Source of the DNA: Pagrus major | Lineage: Eukaryota > Chordata > Actinopteri > Spariformes > Sparidae | Reading direction: 5' to 3' | Assembly (NCBI RefSeq): GCF_040436345.1 | Contig: NC_133216.1 | Span: forward strand, 17,398,110-17,462,109 | Length of the DNA: 64,000 bases | Shown: positions 39,701-49,506 of the stretch, one piece after another | How positions within the stretch are numbered: the first letter of the stretch is position 1 | Layout of the letters: each line of letters starts with the position of its first letter | Notes under the pieces: generated by a model | Database searches by the model: none | What the model was told of the DNA's origin: nothing | What the model saw: only the letters and a program-made list of their open reading frames with translations | Translations under genes and position numbers: made by a program

Positions 39701-42700
39701 AGATCCCGGGGTCAGGATTCACCCAAGGGGTCACAAGTTGAATCTAAGGGGATGTGATCACCAGAGTACCCACCGACTGCTGCTCACTGTACTGTGCTGT
39801 AGCTAGCTGCTGTAAGCTGGTTAGCTCAGTTAGCTGAGCAGCTAGTGGCACTATTAGCTGACTGGCAGTGTTGATGTTTACACCACGGCAACGGAACCGG
39901 GCTCAGCAGCCTCCAAGTGAACACGACCATTTTGGAACCGATCACAGCCTTCGAGAACCGACGGATGCCAGTTTGACGACAGGCGATACTGCGCCATCGT
40001 TGTATTAAGAGACAGGACAGGCCGCATGACCTTTACGGGGTCACAAGGCCAAAAAGGTTGGGAACCTCTGGTTAGGACACTGCAACCATGTTGAGCTTGG
40101 ATCATAATTATGTACTTACGAAAAGCCTGTTGGCTGACATACTGTAGTTATCATGTGTAAGCCACTGAAAATCCACTTGTGCCATCTAAGAGTTATATCA
40201 TCCATGATCTGGCACGTATTAGCAGAGAGGGAGCATCTGAGTGGGGGAAATTTATGCTGCTGCTCTCTGGATTTCGGCCTGTGTGTCTAATTTTGTAGAG
40301 ACGCATTTCGAAAGGGGTTACCAGCAAAGATTACAAGCAGAGCGTGTTGAACATCTGACATCTTCCCCCCAGCAGCGACAAGGCCTTTAGGATTATTCAT
40401 CGTTTATTGGTACAAGGGGTCTTCTGAGCTTCTTTGCAAGTTGGTCTATTAAGTGAAAACTCTGGACTTTAACACAGTAAACTCTTACATAATGCTCCTT
40501 CGACATGTTAAAATTTGGTGCCTCAGTGCGTAAGACCGGGCACAGCCATCAGTAGTGTTGATTACTGATGTGGATGCAACGAGCCAGCTCTCTCCATGTC
40601 AAATCACTCTGAAAGAGCAACCTTGTGACAGCTGTGCATGGTAGATTAAGAACCGGCAGCACCAATCAATTTTAATTAAAGCTGCATCCATTGTGTTGGC
40701 AGACATCACAGAGTGGAAATCCCGCCTGACGTAGATAAAGCGCTGCTCTGTGTCCCACACTTATTAAGGCCAAATAATTGATCACCCATTAGTGTAAAAG
40801 GAACCAGACTATACCGACAGAGGATCTAGTGAGGTAGAACTCCTACATCCCATAACGCTATAATTACTTTTTAAAGGTATGTTTCTTCTTATTGTCTGTA
40901 TCTATTCCTGTGAATAATTTTGGCATTGCTGTTGCGTAAACTTTGAAAAATACTCACTTTTATGAGGCTCATGAAGAGATACACAGTTTTTTCATTCAAG
41001 TATAAAATATTAACAGACCGTTGCTTAAGATCAGGTGTAGAACAAAACATAAATGATTGTCATGACGGTTCATTTGATACTGATGGACACTGGATGGCAT
41101 CAAGCTCGTCTTGAAACAAACACATCCACTTCACAATTCCAAGCTCTCTCTTTTTTTCACCTTCCATACAACTCCTTACTTCCCTTTGCCTTTGACAGAC
41201 AAAGTGAGCACCATTACGCCATGAGGGCAGGCCTTTCTCCCAACCATTGTGTGGCCAATTACAACAGATACAACCACTTTTGCTTTAAGACACGAGGCGT
41301 TAAGACGTAAGACGTTTTTCTCTATCCTCCATCTGCAGCTGTGTGCTTTTATGTGCTTACAGGTGAGTCTTACTACACTAGTCAAGGGCCCATCAGGACA
41401 CTGAAAAAAGTTTTGACATTGTGGACGTTAGCAGATCCCTGTATTCTCGATAATGTATTGTCAAAGGGAGTGATGGGGGACAAGGTTCGAAGTCCTTGTC
41501 TGTGCTAAAATAAATACATTTATCTCAAGTTAATCTGGCAGCCTGAGTTCGCTGTACCAAGTGATTATCTTCCAACATAACATGTTAGTTCAGAAATTCA
41601 ACTAAGGATACTGCCTCATGTTTGTATGCCTCCGTGCACCAGTGAAGTTGTTGTTCTTGAGCTATGGCCTATAGACTAAAATCTAATCAGTTCGTCCTTG
41701 AGTCAAAGTGAACATTTGCATCAAATTTGAAGGATTTTCCTCAAGGCGTTCTCGAGATATCGTGTTCACAAGAATGGGACGGACGGACACAGAGAGGGAA
41801 TTTTGTTCTAAAAGAATAAATAAAATTCTCAGAATAAAATTGAAGCAGGCTAAACATTCGGTCCAATGCAGCGTTACGTGGCACGGTCCCTTCGTTGGGC
41901 AATCAAAAACATGCAAGTACACATTCCTGGTGGACTACTTTGTAATGTGAATGCTGTATTTCTACTAGGACTGCAGCAACTAATTGATTAAATCAGTTCA
42001 AATCAATTATAAAAATCTGTTGGCAACAAATCCCATCATCGATTAGTTGGGTCTATGTTATGATGCAAAGCATGCACTGTGGTAACGGGTGGGGGGCAGT
42101 AAGCCAGCTAATGCTGCACGTAAAGAATTATAAGAAATGATGCCGTCTCCTGTCTCTGCAGTAAGCGTTTGAGAATACCACTTGACTTGTGTCCATTTTA
42201 GTGGACAGACACATGATCACAGGTTCTACTTAAAAGACATAACGGATAGAAATACCTTCTGCCTGTTTTCTCTCAGTTTGTTATGTAGTCGGGCCCCTGC
42301 AAATATTTTAAAGCTAACACTTTACAATACAAAAATAGGTTGAAGCCATGATAGCTTTGCAGAATGTTACTTTTAGTGTCTGATCAAACACACTAATCTG
42401 TTACTCCAACTGGACTTCCTGGATCACTGTCTCACTTGCACCTCGAACAACACAGGTGGCTGTTTTCATCCTGAATCCCCACTAACAGTGAGTTACTGCA
42501 GGGATCTGGAGCTCTAACATTGGTATGATCCAACTGAGGAGTGTGTCATTTTAAATAGATGATTTACATTTAAAAACTCTTGCAGTGAAATTGAAAGACT
42601 AAGGAGCGTCTTGTGTAAGAGGCACAGTTTTCACTTTTCATCCACAGGAAATCCTCACTCTCTCTCTGACTCCACTGCACTTACATGGAAACACAATTAG

Positions 42701-45700
42701 ACATGGCGGATGAGAGGAAAGTGGCTACAACAGAGCAGCAAATAACTATTTCAACACAGAACAATTCCAGAAAATTTGACTTCAAGTGTGGGAGAAAAAT
42801 ATATGTTAATTAAAACCAGAGACAACTCTTTGTCACCCCTTTACTGTCCATCAGTAATTACTGTAATTCTTGTTATTAGATTAAAAACACAACATTAGTT
42901 CAGTTACAGCAGTATTTCTGTTTATCTGTTTATCATAAATCATCCATCATGTAAACAGTAAACTGATAATGTGCCATTTTTCATATCCCAGCAGCGCCTC
43001 TCTGCTGCCTGGATTATATTTCTTCTCCTCTCTGCCTGCGTGACAATGAGGCGCCGTGCCTCCCTTATCAGCACTGAACCACCGTGACAGACTGGAGCTG
43101 GGCTGCCCCAAAATGGTGGCATTTACCTCCCAAAAGCAAGACTGGAGAAGTCATTTACACTGTAGGGTGAGGCATTTTCTGCTTCCCCCTTCTCCAACTG
43201 TGATTTTCTTTCTCTTGCAGCAGAAAATGATTGTCTGAATCGTGCTGCGCACTATGCTTATCTCGGCGGTGGAGGTCTTTTGTAAGGCCGGTCGTTTAAA
43301 ATGATTGCGGAAATTTTGCTCTCATCACTGAACAGGAAATAAGGAAGGAGATTCAACATCAGTTCATTCGAATAAACCCAAATATCATCCACCTACCGCT
43401 CAAATTAAAAGAAAATGTATTGCTGACTGGTTGTGAGAATATCTATTTTTTAGTGGATCTTACACATATTTTATTTGTCTAGGACAATCAGAAGCCAGAA
43501 CATTTCTAGTCTGATATCCACAATGTAAACAAACTCACTTACACTTCAGGCTCATTAATTACCTGAGGTGTATCACGTCATTGCAGAATGCTGCATTAAA
43601 GCCCTCCTGACATAATCCAGATTACTTAGATGTCAATGGAGAGCGGAGATTACCGCACCATCATGAGTGATTTAGGTATAATTGCACTGACAGAGCTTGA
43701 GTGCTGCTTTTCCAAATGAAAACAGATGTGATGGTCTGAGAGGGGATGAGAGCAGGGCGATGGTGTGAAGGTTTTTGGGGATTCAGTTTAGACTTCATGG
43801 TCAATCACTGCTCTAAACATGAATGAATTCAATTTAATGGATTATTTGTTTCTTGTGTTTTGTGTTGTCAGTTCGTTAAAGGATCCAATTGACTGACTTG
43901 AGAGTGAAAGCAGGTGTTAACCCTGCTGTTGTTGGAGGCACTTGGATTACTAATAGTGACAATAATCTGATGTGGGTTTTCCTCATGTTGTGTATTTATA
44001 CATTTGGTTTAAAGATAATGAGTCGGGGTTAAATGCAGAATAATGTCTGACTTTGACAAAAGAAAATCATTACACATTAAAAAATCTAAACTTTATGTGG
44101 AATTATTGTTGGCAGCGCTGTCGCAAAGACAAACACAGGACGAAATGTGTTTATTCATTCATTGAGTCTCTGATGGAGATTGTATCTCTGCTGTACGGTT
44201 AAATTAAATTCAAGCTGTTCCACAGAATTACTCAAACACAGATTAGCTAAAATATATCCTTCTGTTAACTCTATCTGCCCCAGGTGCTGTAACCCAGTCT
44301 CCCTGGGACACATGTTTTGGTCCTGTCCCTCCCTAGTCAATTTCTGGACCCTCATATTTGAATGTCTTTCAGTTTTATGCATCACACCCCTCAAACCTAA
44401 CCCACTCACTGCAGTGTAATGTCAGTGGAAACATGTGCCACAAACCTTCGGAGGAAGGCAACAGCATTCAGTAGCCTCATAGCATGCAGACTGATTCTTA
44501 TAAATTGGAAATCTGACAAACAACCCTCTTCAAGAGATGGATACAGGAGGTGCTGTCATTGCTCCAGCTTGAGAAAATAAGACAAACTTTGAATTGATCT
44601 TATGACAAATTCACTAAAATATGGTCTCCATGTAAAGGATTGACTCTCTTTTCAAACTTTTTGTTTGTTTGTTTTCTTTCTGTTTTTGTGCTGGTGATAA
44701 TGGTAGGCATATATGTCTGTTTATATATGTATGTGGTTATGAAATGATGCTAGCCTGATTGGAACAGTCTGCCTTCATTTTACTACGAGGCTCATAGGGG
44801 ACCAATCTAAATGCTGATGATGTCATTATTCTATTGCCATTTCATTCTACAATCAGTATTTACTTCATGATAATAAGTTAAATCTAAAAACCTGTCCATT
44901 GCCAGTTTAAAGTCCACTTTCAATGTATTAGAAATTGTGTGCTCAGTGGGCTAAGCATTAATAATAGTGTTAGCATTCATTCTACAAAGTCGCTAAGCTA
45001 CATCTTCAAGAATAAACGATGCGTAGTACCGTTCACATTAAGGACGAGGATTAGCATCCTGTTACCATGGAAATACTGGTTTGGGTTAAGTGACTGGATG
45101 CAGTCATGCCCATAATTTGCACAAGATATCACAGAGGCTACGAATAAGGTGGATAATGGCGAAATCTGTGATGTGCGGTTATATTGTGCCAATATTCTAT
45201 TGATGATATGACTTGCGATAAAACAAACACTGAAGCGCCTATATAAGATCTTCTCTCCTTCCTCAGCCATCGTGGTAGCTAACTTTGCAATCGCTACCAA
45301 ATGGAAACCATCTATCTGATGGTAGCTGACGGCTAGCTGGGTCTCCATCTCAAGCACGCTGATTGTGAATCCATTTTGCATGTAAATAAAATATAGATCT
45401 TTTTCATCCATAACTTAGTTATAATACTTCACTTTGTATATACTGTTAATAGTTTACTGTTCCTTTTTTGTTTATTGTGTTTTTAGCATTTTTGATTAAG
45501 AAAATCATGTAGGTGTTAACTAGCGAGGTTAGCCCAAGCCCTGAGGAAGAACGCCGTGCTTTGAAGTCAACTTTCATAGTGGCCGAACCATGTAATTACA
45601 ACGTCATGTGATGCACCGGGGCCCAGTGACTTCTTTCAGTAAGCTAACATTGTGAAAGAAGCGGCTGTAAAACGGCGGATTACTTTTTTGAGCGTTACAA

Positions 45701-47171
45701 CCCTCGCAAAATGACTTGTTTGATTATTATCAATTAAGACATTCAGTCCAATAAAATTTGAAAAGTCTAGAAGAGCCGCAAGATTAAATCATTTTTAATT
45801 CTATTCAAGGTAGCTGGGCGCTAAACTGGAAGTTATCCGGCCCTGTTGGCGAAAGTCTCGAGTGCACACGCTCTACAGGCCCCACAACGCGGAAGATCCG
45901 GGTAATTTTATACCTAGGAAGTTGAGCCATTTTGTCTTCATGCGCCACTGAGCAACATTGTGTCCAGATTTGAATGTAACATCCTTGGGTTAGCCTTTCA
46001 GCTAGCCTAGCTGGCTGCTAAAATGAAGAAATAAAATTAGATAAAATGTTTAAATCCCTTATCTCTCATTGAGGACGAGGCTTTACTGCTGGAGAGTGCG
46101 AACAAGAGCCATGACGACCTAACGTTAGCGTGTGGCTAGGCAACGTCGCTAACGGTTATCCATCTGATGGATCATAAATATTAAAAACACTTTTAATATA
46201 TAGGCGACAAAGCAAACAGTAAAAAGTGAAGTATTTTAACCAAGTTACGGATGAAAAAGCACTGAGGTAACTACAGACGAATACTGTAGAGTCGGCAGCC
46301 TAATCCAGGTGGCAGTGTATGATATTATGTAGTACCCATGAGACAGATTGTTAAAGTTTGTGAAGTTCCTCTCCTCTGACTCCAGGTCAGAGCCTTTAAA
46401 ATCCGGCTCTGTGACATAATACGGAAACACTTTCATATTATGTTAAACAACAGGCTTGTGTATAGACTTCCTCTCTTGCATTAGTTTCAGCTGACTGTCT
46501 TACTCTGTAAGGAGATATAATCAGCCGATCCCATCTCCGGCCACCTGTTACCTCAGAGCTACAGGTTGTCTTGAGATGAGGATGTAGTAGGAGCCAGATT
46601 TTCCTCAGCAGGATTTGAGCAGCACACCAGGAAGTACACACAGTCACCTGCTCTCTCTTTCAATGCCTGCACACTCAGACACAGAGCACCTCCAGACACA
46701 CACATGGGTGTTACACAGGGAAACTCAACATGCTGCTCGTCCCATACAGCATGAAATAACAATACCTGTCTTCAGGTGGTGTGTTAAACCTGTAACTGCC
46801 CACTGACTGTGACACACACTGGTTTAAAGTCTTATTTAAAGCTGCAGAGGTCCTCTCAGGCTGTGTCGCTGTCCATGGTATCTATGTGTGGCTCCTCGAC
46901 ACAGCCAATCAAACCAGTAAATTAACACTGGGAACGTGTTTCATTATGAACAAGGAGGCAGCGGCAGATGGTTCACACTAATCTCCTCTAACTGTAAAGC
47001 TTTAACTACTCTTCTCACAGTGCCAATTACAGTCGCAGGTTACTTACTCTTGGTGATCTTCTGCAGCCCAAGCACATCCTCGGGCGTTATTACGGTATTT
47101 CTGCGCAGTTCTTCTTCAGTTGTAACCGGGATCCCCATGTTTGATGAGTTGCAGCCTTGCTGCACTTTCAT
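27444..47171 (-). CDS. unc119: Unc-119 lipid-binding chaperone
   Basis: Cytosolic chaperone that binds the N-myristoyl group of transducin alpha and ciliary cargo in a beta-sandwich pocket and releases it with ARL3-GTP. Five coding exons on the minus strand: 47171-47048, 30217-30104, 29852-29762, 27848-27676, 27556-27444 (TAG). They join in frame to 204 residues. The start MKVQQG matches the MKV start of UNC119; [11 protein letters not shown] then leads into [19 protein letters not shown]. Other landmarks are [73 protein letters not shown] and the end [12 protein letters not shown]. The N-terminal segment is about 35 residues shorter than in human UNC119 (240). Intron 1 is about 16.8 kb. The donor of exon 2 reads CAG/GTCACT, a weak match. 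An in-frame upstream ATG at 47306 would add 45 residues. The position between foxn1 and cryba1 supports the 17q11.2-type paralogue rather than unc119b. Confidence 0.93.
27849..29036. other. unc119 intron 3, nothing recognised
   Basis: Repeat-poor AT-rich intronic sequence up to the Tc1 fragment. No additional exon was recognised. Confidence 0.45.
29037..29415. mobile_element. Rearranged Tc1-like transposon ends
   Basis: Bases about 29055-29165 match the 5' end of a fish Tc1 element (CAGGTGTGGCAGATCAAG, then AAAATGTGCAGTTTTA) in plus orientation. Bases about 29190-29415 match its 3' end in reverse: TTCACATGACTAGGGTTACA, then CAGAAAACCAGTCAG, then ACCACCATTTGCCTCATGCA, the reverse complement of the end of the transposase gene. 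The two ends therefore face the wrong way for a simple internal deletion. No transposase core remains. Confidence 0.75.
30673..30908. repeat. 27-bp minisatellite, 8.7 copies
   Basis: Eight consecutive 27-bp units plus a 20-bp partial one. Each has a core such as TTCCCTAAACCTGTCCAAG followed by TATTTTAG, and each differs by several bases. Because 27 is a multiple of three, one minus-strand frame stays open as a nine-residue repeat (RELKYLDRF-like). This is a by-product and not a gene. Confidence 0.92.
31348..31528. repeat. (TG)n and (CA)n tracts in inverted arrangement
   Basis: A (TG)25-type run at 31348-31399 and a (CA)21-type run at 31485-31528, separated by 85 bp of ordinary sequence. The two runs are complementary to each other. 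Open frames through them are low-complexity. Confidence 0.95.
33804..34025. mobile_element. AT-rich hairpin MITE
   Basis: About 220 bp. The left end CAGTCAATATTAAATAAA is mirrored by the right end, which read inward is TTAGTCAATATTAGATAAA. The arms continue to pair through AAATAAAATAAATAAA and TGAAATAAA(T)CCTGAAAT-like words around a centre near 33917. It is a palindromic non-autonomous element. Confidence 0.65.
35165..35525 (-). repeat. ACTT-rich teleost interspersed repeat
   Basis: Contains TACTTGAGTACACTTTTGAG, TTCTGCTACTTTATACATC and TTTACTTTTACTTAAAG. It is in the opposite orientation to the copies at 54365 and 54890. Confidence 0.65.
35715..36235. mobile_element. 0.5-kb element with long terminal inverted repeats
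   Basis: The left terminus at 35720-35756 starts GGTGGCCATTTTCTTCCGAC. The right terminus (36197-36231), read inward, starts GGCGGCCATTTTCCTCTGAC. A second inner pair matches about 35825-35870 (AACTGAAAAGACGATAG, then TCTGGAGGGACAT) with about 36118-36160 in reverse. It has no open frame of note, and I do not recognise its family. Confidence 0.7.
36236..36432 (-). repeat. TTAGCTTAGC-type fish repeat, reverse copy
   Basis: The minus strand reads CGACATTTTGGTGAATACGC, then GCCAAAGCCAGCAGACTGTT, then TTATATCTTGTTTAATC, the order of a fish element seen in plus orientation at 38630-38860. It abuts the inverted-repeat element at 35715-36235. TTAGCTTAGCTTAGCTTG at about 35683-35700 sits on the other side of that element. 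Confidence 0.55.
36672..36727. repeat. (CA)n microsatellite
   Basis: An uninterrupted CA run of about 55 bp in unc119 intron 1. Confidence 0.97.
38035..38160 (+). repeat. TTAGCTTAGC-type fish repeat fragment
   Basis: Reads AGTTAGCTTAGCTTAGCATA, then AAGATTGGAAATAGG, then CTGAAGGTAACATAATTC, a partial plus-oriented copy. Confidence 0.55.
38630..38860 (+). repeat. TTAGCTTAGC-type fish repeat, plus copy
   Basis: Reads AAGATTGATACCACTTTCAT, then CTACAGCCAGCAGTGGGTT, then GGGGGAAACAGCTAATAAAG, then GACCAGCACCTCTATAGCTC. This is the same order of phrases as in other copies of the element, but the TTAGCTTAGC core itself has been lost. Confidence 0.55.
39690..40073. mobile_element. Non-autonomous hAT-like repeat
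   Basis: The right end, read inward from 40070, is CAGAGGTTCCCAACCTTTTT followed by GGCCTTGTGACCCC, a typical fish hAT terminus. The interior (about 39755-39915) holds a GCTGTAGCTAGCTGCTGTAAG segment that is repeated in degenerate form at 60200-60350. The left terminus was not defined. Confidence 0.55.
41635..41795 (+). repeat. Teleost interspersed repeat ('AAAATCTAATCAGTTC' type)
   Basis: Contains AAAATCTAATCAGTTCGTCC, CAAATTTGAAGGATTTTCC and CGAGATATCGTGTTCACAAG followed by GGACGGACGGAC. This is a widespread fish repeat of uncertain class. Confidence 0.6.
41965..42065. repeat. Degenerate CTGCAGCAACTAATTGATTA repeat
   Basis: Begins GACTGCAGCAACTAATTGAT and ends ATCATCGATTAGTTGGGTC, resembling the short 'GCTGCAACTAACGATTA' MITE of fish. 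A related fragment lies near 62160-62270. Confidence 0.45.
44150..44665 (+). pseudogene. L1-type LINE ORF2 C-terminal remnant
   Basis: The plus strand encodes [20 protein letters not shown] followed by [20 protein letters not shown], the Cys/His-containing C-terminal region after the reverse transcriptase of fish L1-type retrotransposons. Downstream, in broken frames, come [10 protein letters not shown] and [10 protein letters not shown], matching the last part of the same protein. The reverse transcriptase core is absent, as expected for a 5'-truncated copy. Confidence 0.78.
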
Positions 47172-47530
47172 GTCCAGCAGAAGAGGGCTGTTCGGTGTGA
47201 GACCTGGACAGGGACTGAGGCTTTCTGCTGCTCTCGGCGTCGTCGCCGCAGGAGCCGATTTACTTGCGTCGCAGCCTTTAGTTGCGCGCTGGCTAATACA
47301 CGGCACAGCAAACAGGCTCTGTGCTGCTCCAAGAATAACTCATTCTCCGTGCCTCCTCCCCTTCTCGATCCGGTAAAAGATAAAAATCAGCCCCTTAGCT
47401 CCCTCCCCTCCCGCGCTCAAGGCTCATCGGCTCTCTCACAAGCTATTTAATCCAAATCCTGTGGCTTTACCCCGACCAGTGGTGCGTGGCTCACAGTCTG
47501 CGCACCTCGTCATCTGCTGTGATACACCGG
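47172..47530 (-). promoter_or_regulatory. Probable unc119 promoter region
   Basis: The sequence just upstream of the unc119 start is moderately GC-rich with CpGs (CCGCGCTC, GGCGTCGTCGCCGC) and no TATA box in position. A single TAATCC hexamer at 47448-47453 would suit a CRX/OTX photoreceptor factor, but one hexamer is expected by chance. The transcription start is unknown. Confidence 0.35.
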
Positions 47531-47677
47531 CGCGTGCATGGCTGGGCTTTACTCAGGAGAAGTAACTGATTACTCAGTACTCGAGTCGTTCCTCACTTCA
47601 GAGATGAGCTCCATCCATCCCCCCCCAGGTGGGGCAGAAGTTCACAGGTGTCACAGATAATCTCTTGGTGAGAGGAT

Positions 47678-48045
47678 TCTGTTTAAAGGTGCACTATGTA
47701 GTTTTGGGGAAGACATTTTTAATCAGGAGAGAAAGATCTTCATTGATATTTTTATGCCTGAACAAACTAAATAAACAAACTCTTTGTTTTCATGACTGAA
47801 TAAACAAACTGACCTTAAAGGACAACACAGTTTCATACTGTTTTACTTTGTTTATATGTGGCAGACCCTGCCCCCTTTTAGCTTCAAACAGTGTTCTGGG
47901 GACCTTATTATCCTCTGAGAACAGCTTGTTCATTGAGTTATGGGAAAAACATTTCTGAGTTTGTATTATTACCTCATTAATATTGTAAAAATTGAAATTC
48001 TCAGTTTGAATTTCTTCCCCAAAACTACACAGTGCCCCTTTAAGA
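47678..48045. mobile_element. TTAA-flanked MITE
   Basis: TTAA at both ends. The left end is AGGTGCACTATGTAGTTTTG and the right end, read inward, is AGGGGCACTGTGTAGTTTTG, about 28 of 31 bases matching. The interior of about 300 bp is AT-rich and non-coding. TTAA target sites are typical of piggyBac-type elements. It lies between unc119 and the crystallin gene. Confidence 0.8.
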
Positions 48046-49506
48046 GAAGAGTGCTAATTCATCCAAAAGCTGTTTGTATCTTTCTCTTCCTTAGAAACAT
48101 ATGAAAGGTTATAGGTTCTCACTGTGCATTCTAGCTGAGATAAAATCTTGTTGAGGTTCGCCTCTATAGCATTGTAGGCTACACCTCAACAGCTAATTGT
48201 ATCAACGTGTGGTCACAGTTTTAACGCTAGTTATAATACGTAACATTAAAGCATAAGGCTTTCATAAGGTCATGAAAGCGAGCTCATATCCATGTTATGT
48301 GAACCTGATATAGCAGGTATTGTAGAAATGTTGATATAACACATATGACTCGTACAAATTTTGACATACTGTATCTTTGGTTTGCAGAAATGTAAAATGG
48401 GGAAATTTCATTATGATGACTGGGCTGTTTGAAGAGTTATCTTCAACTGAAACTGTAAAACTGAGGCAGTAAATCCAAAACAACGAGCTGAAAGAAACAC
48501 TCCATAGAGTTGATGGGAAATAACTCTCATCAGGTTCATTCAAAAAAAGCGACCCTTTTCATATCATACTTGTTTGATCCATGTTTAATAAAAAGTGCTG
48601 ATTGGTGACACTTTAAATAAATGTATATGTGTATAAGAACATTATGACCTGAAGGAAACAAAGGACAAGATGAGACTGACTGTCAGCTTTATAATACCTT
48701 TATTTCATTTTTTTCATTGGAAAGTTGCTTTCCAGATGCCAGCATCCCTGAGAAAGTGTACAATGCAAATCTCCTGGACAGCCCCATCAGTGAGCTGAAA
48801 CAGGGCCAGCCAAAAGATATTCACAACTGCAAAGCACAACCCTGCGCGGCCACGTTTCTCTTGTTTAATCACAGACTGGCCAGTTCCCTCCTCCAGTCAC
48901 TGAAGTTAGCCTTTTGCTTTGTGATGAGGAGACAGTGCCTCCCTCTGCTTGGCAAACTCACTGCAGGGCATGTGCAGAGCTGAGAGGTGTCCATGGTAGT
49001 ACTTTGTGAGGAGTGATGTGATAGTTTATCCCTTTACTCTCTAAAACCTGTGGATCCCAGGAGAGGGAGAGCGCTTTGTTGAACAGGCTTATTGGCATCA
49101 TTTCAGCTGGAAACACATAGGCGAGTAAATAAAAATTAAATAAAAAGGGGTATAATAGCTTTGAAACAAACTAAAAAAAACACAAACTATCAACTTAAAT
49201 TTGCTAATCCCCTCTAATCCCGCTTTCATAAATATGATAAATCATATCTTCTTCCTATGAGGTCTGTAGACAGAGAGTATTGCTACCGTTTTTACAGGTG
49301 TTACAGTCGCTCTGGGAGTCTGTGACAATCATTCACGATGCCACATACTCCCAAACCCTACCAGTAAAAGCACTAACAATATTCAAAAACCATTAGCTTG
49401 TGTGGCTAAGTGGCCATTGAAGAATTTCCAGGGGATGGTAAGCAGCATTGCAAGCCTGGCCCCTTGCTATTCCCTCCTGTTAGCCCACAGTCTGCTGGAT
49501 TCCTCT
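48046..49506. other. Spacer between unc119 promoter and beta-B1-type crystallin 3' end
   Basis: No gene recognised. A minus-strand AATAAA (TTTATT on plus, 48699-48704) is the nearest plausible poly(A) signal for the crystallin gene, which would give a 3' UTR of about 0.8 kb. Confidence 0.4.

Larger units (their letters stand above)
30218..47047. other. unc119 intron 1 (16.8 kb)
   Basis: A very long first intron between MKVQQG...KITK and YLCSPEEN. It holds most of the repeats listed separately: a 27-bp minisatellite, TG/CA tracts, an AT-rich MITE, the ACTT-rich repeat, a 0.5-kb inverted-repeat element, TTAGCTTAGC-type repeats, a hAT end and an L1-type LINE remnant. Stretches 31540-33800, 34030-35160, 36730-38030, 40080-41630, 42100-44150 and 44670-47040 hold no gene I can support. 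A host gene inside the intron cannot be excluded. Confidence 0.7.

Noticed and set aside
44998-45411. A 137-codon minus-strand open frame, the longest in the unc119 intron
   Set aside because: No recognised family, no supporting splice sites and repeat-like surroundings. I cannot support a gene.
46936-47450. Plus-strand open frames of 97-146 codons
   Set aside because: They are shadows antisense to unc119 coding exon 1 and its GC-rich upstream region.
47448-47453. TAATCC as a CRX site for photoreceptor expression of unc119
   Set aside because: A single hexamer is expected by chance every few kilobases; kept only as a remark in the promoter entry.
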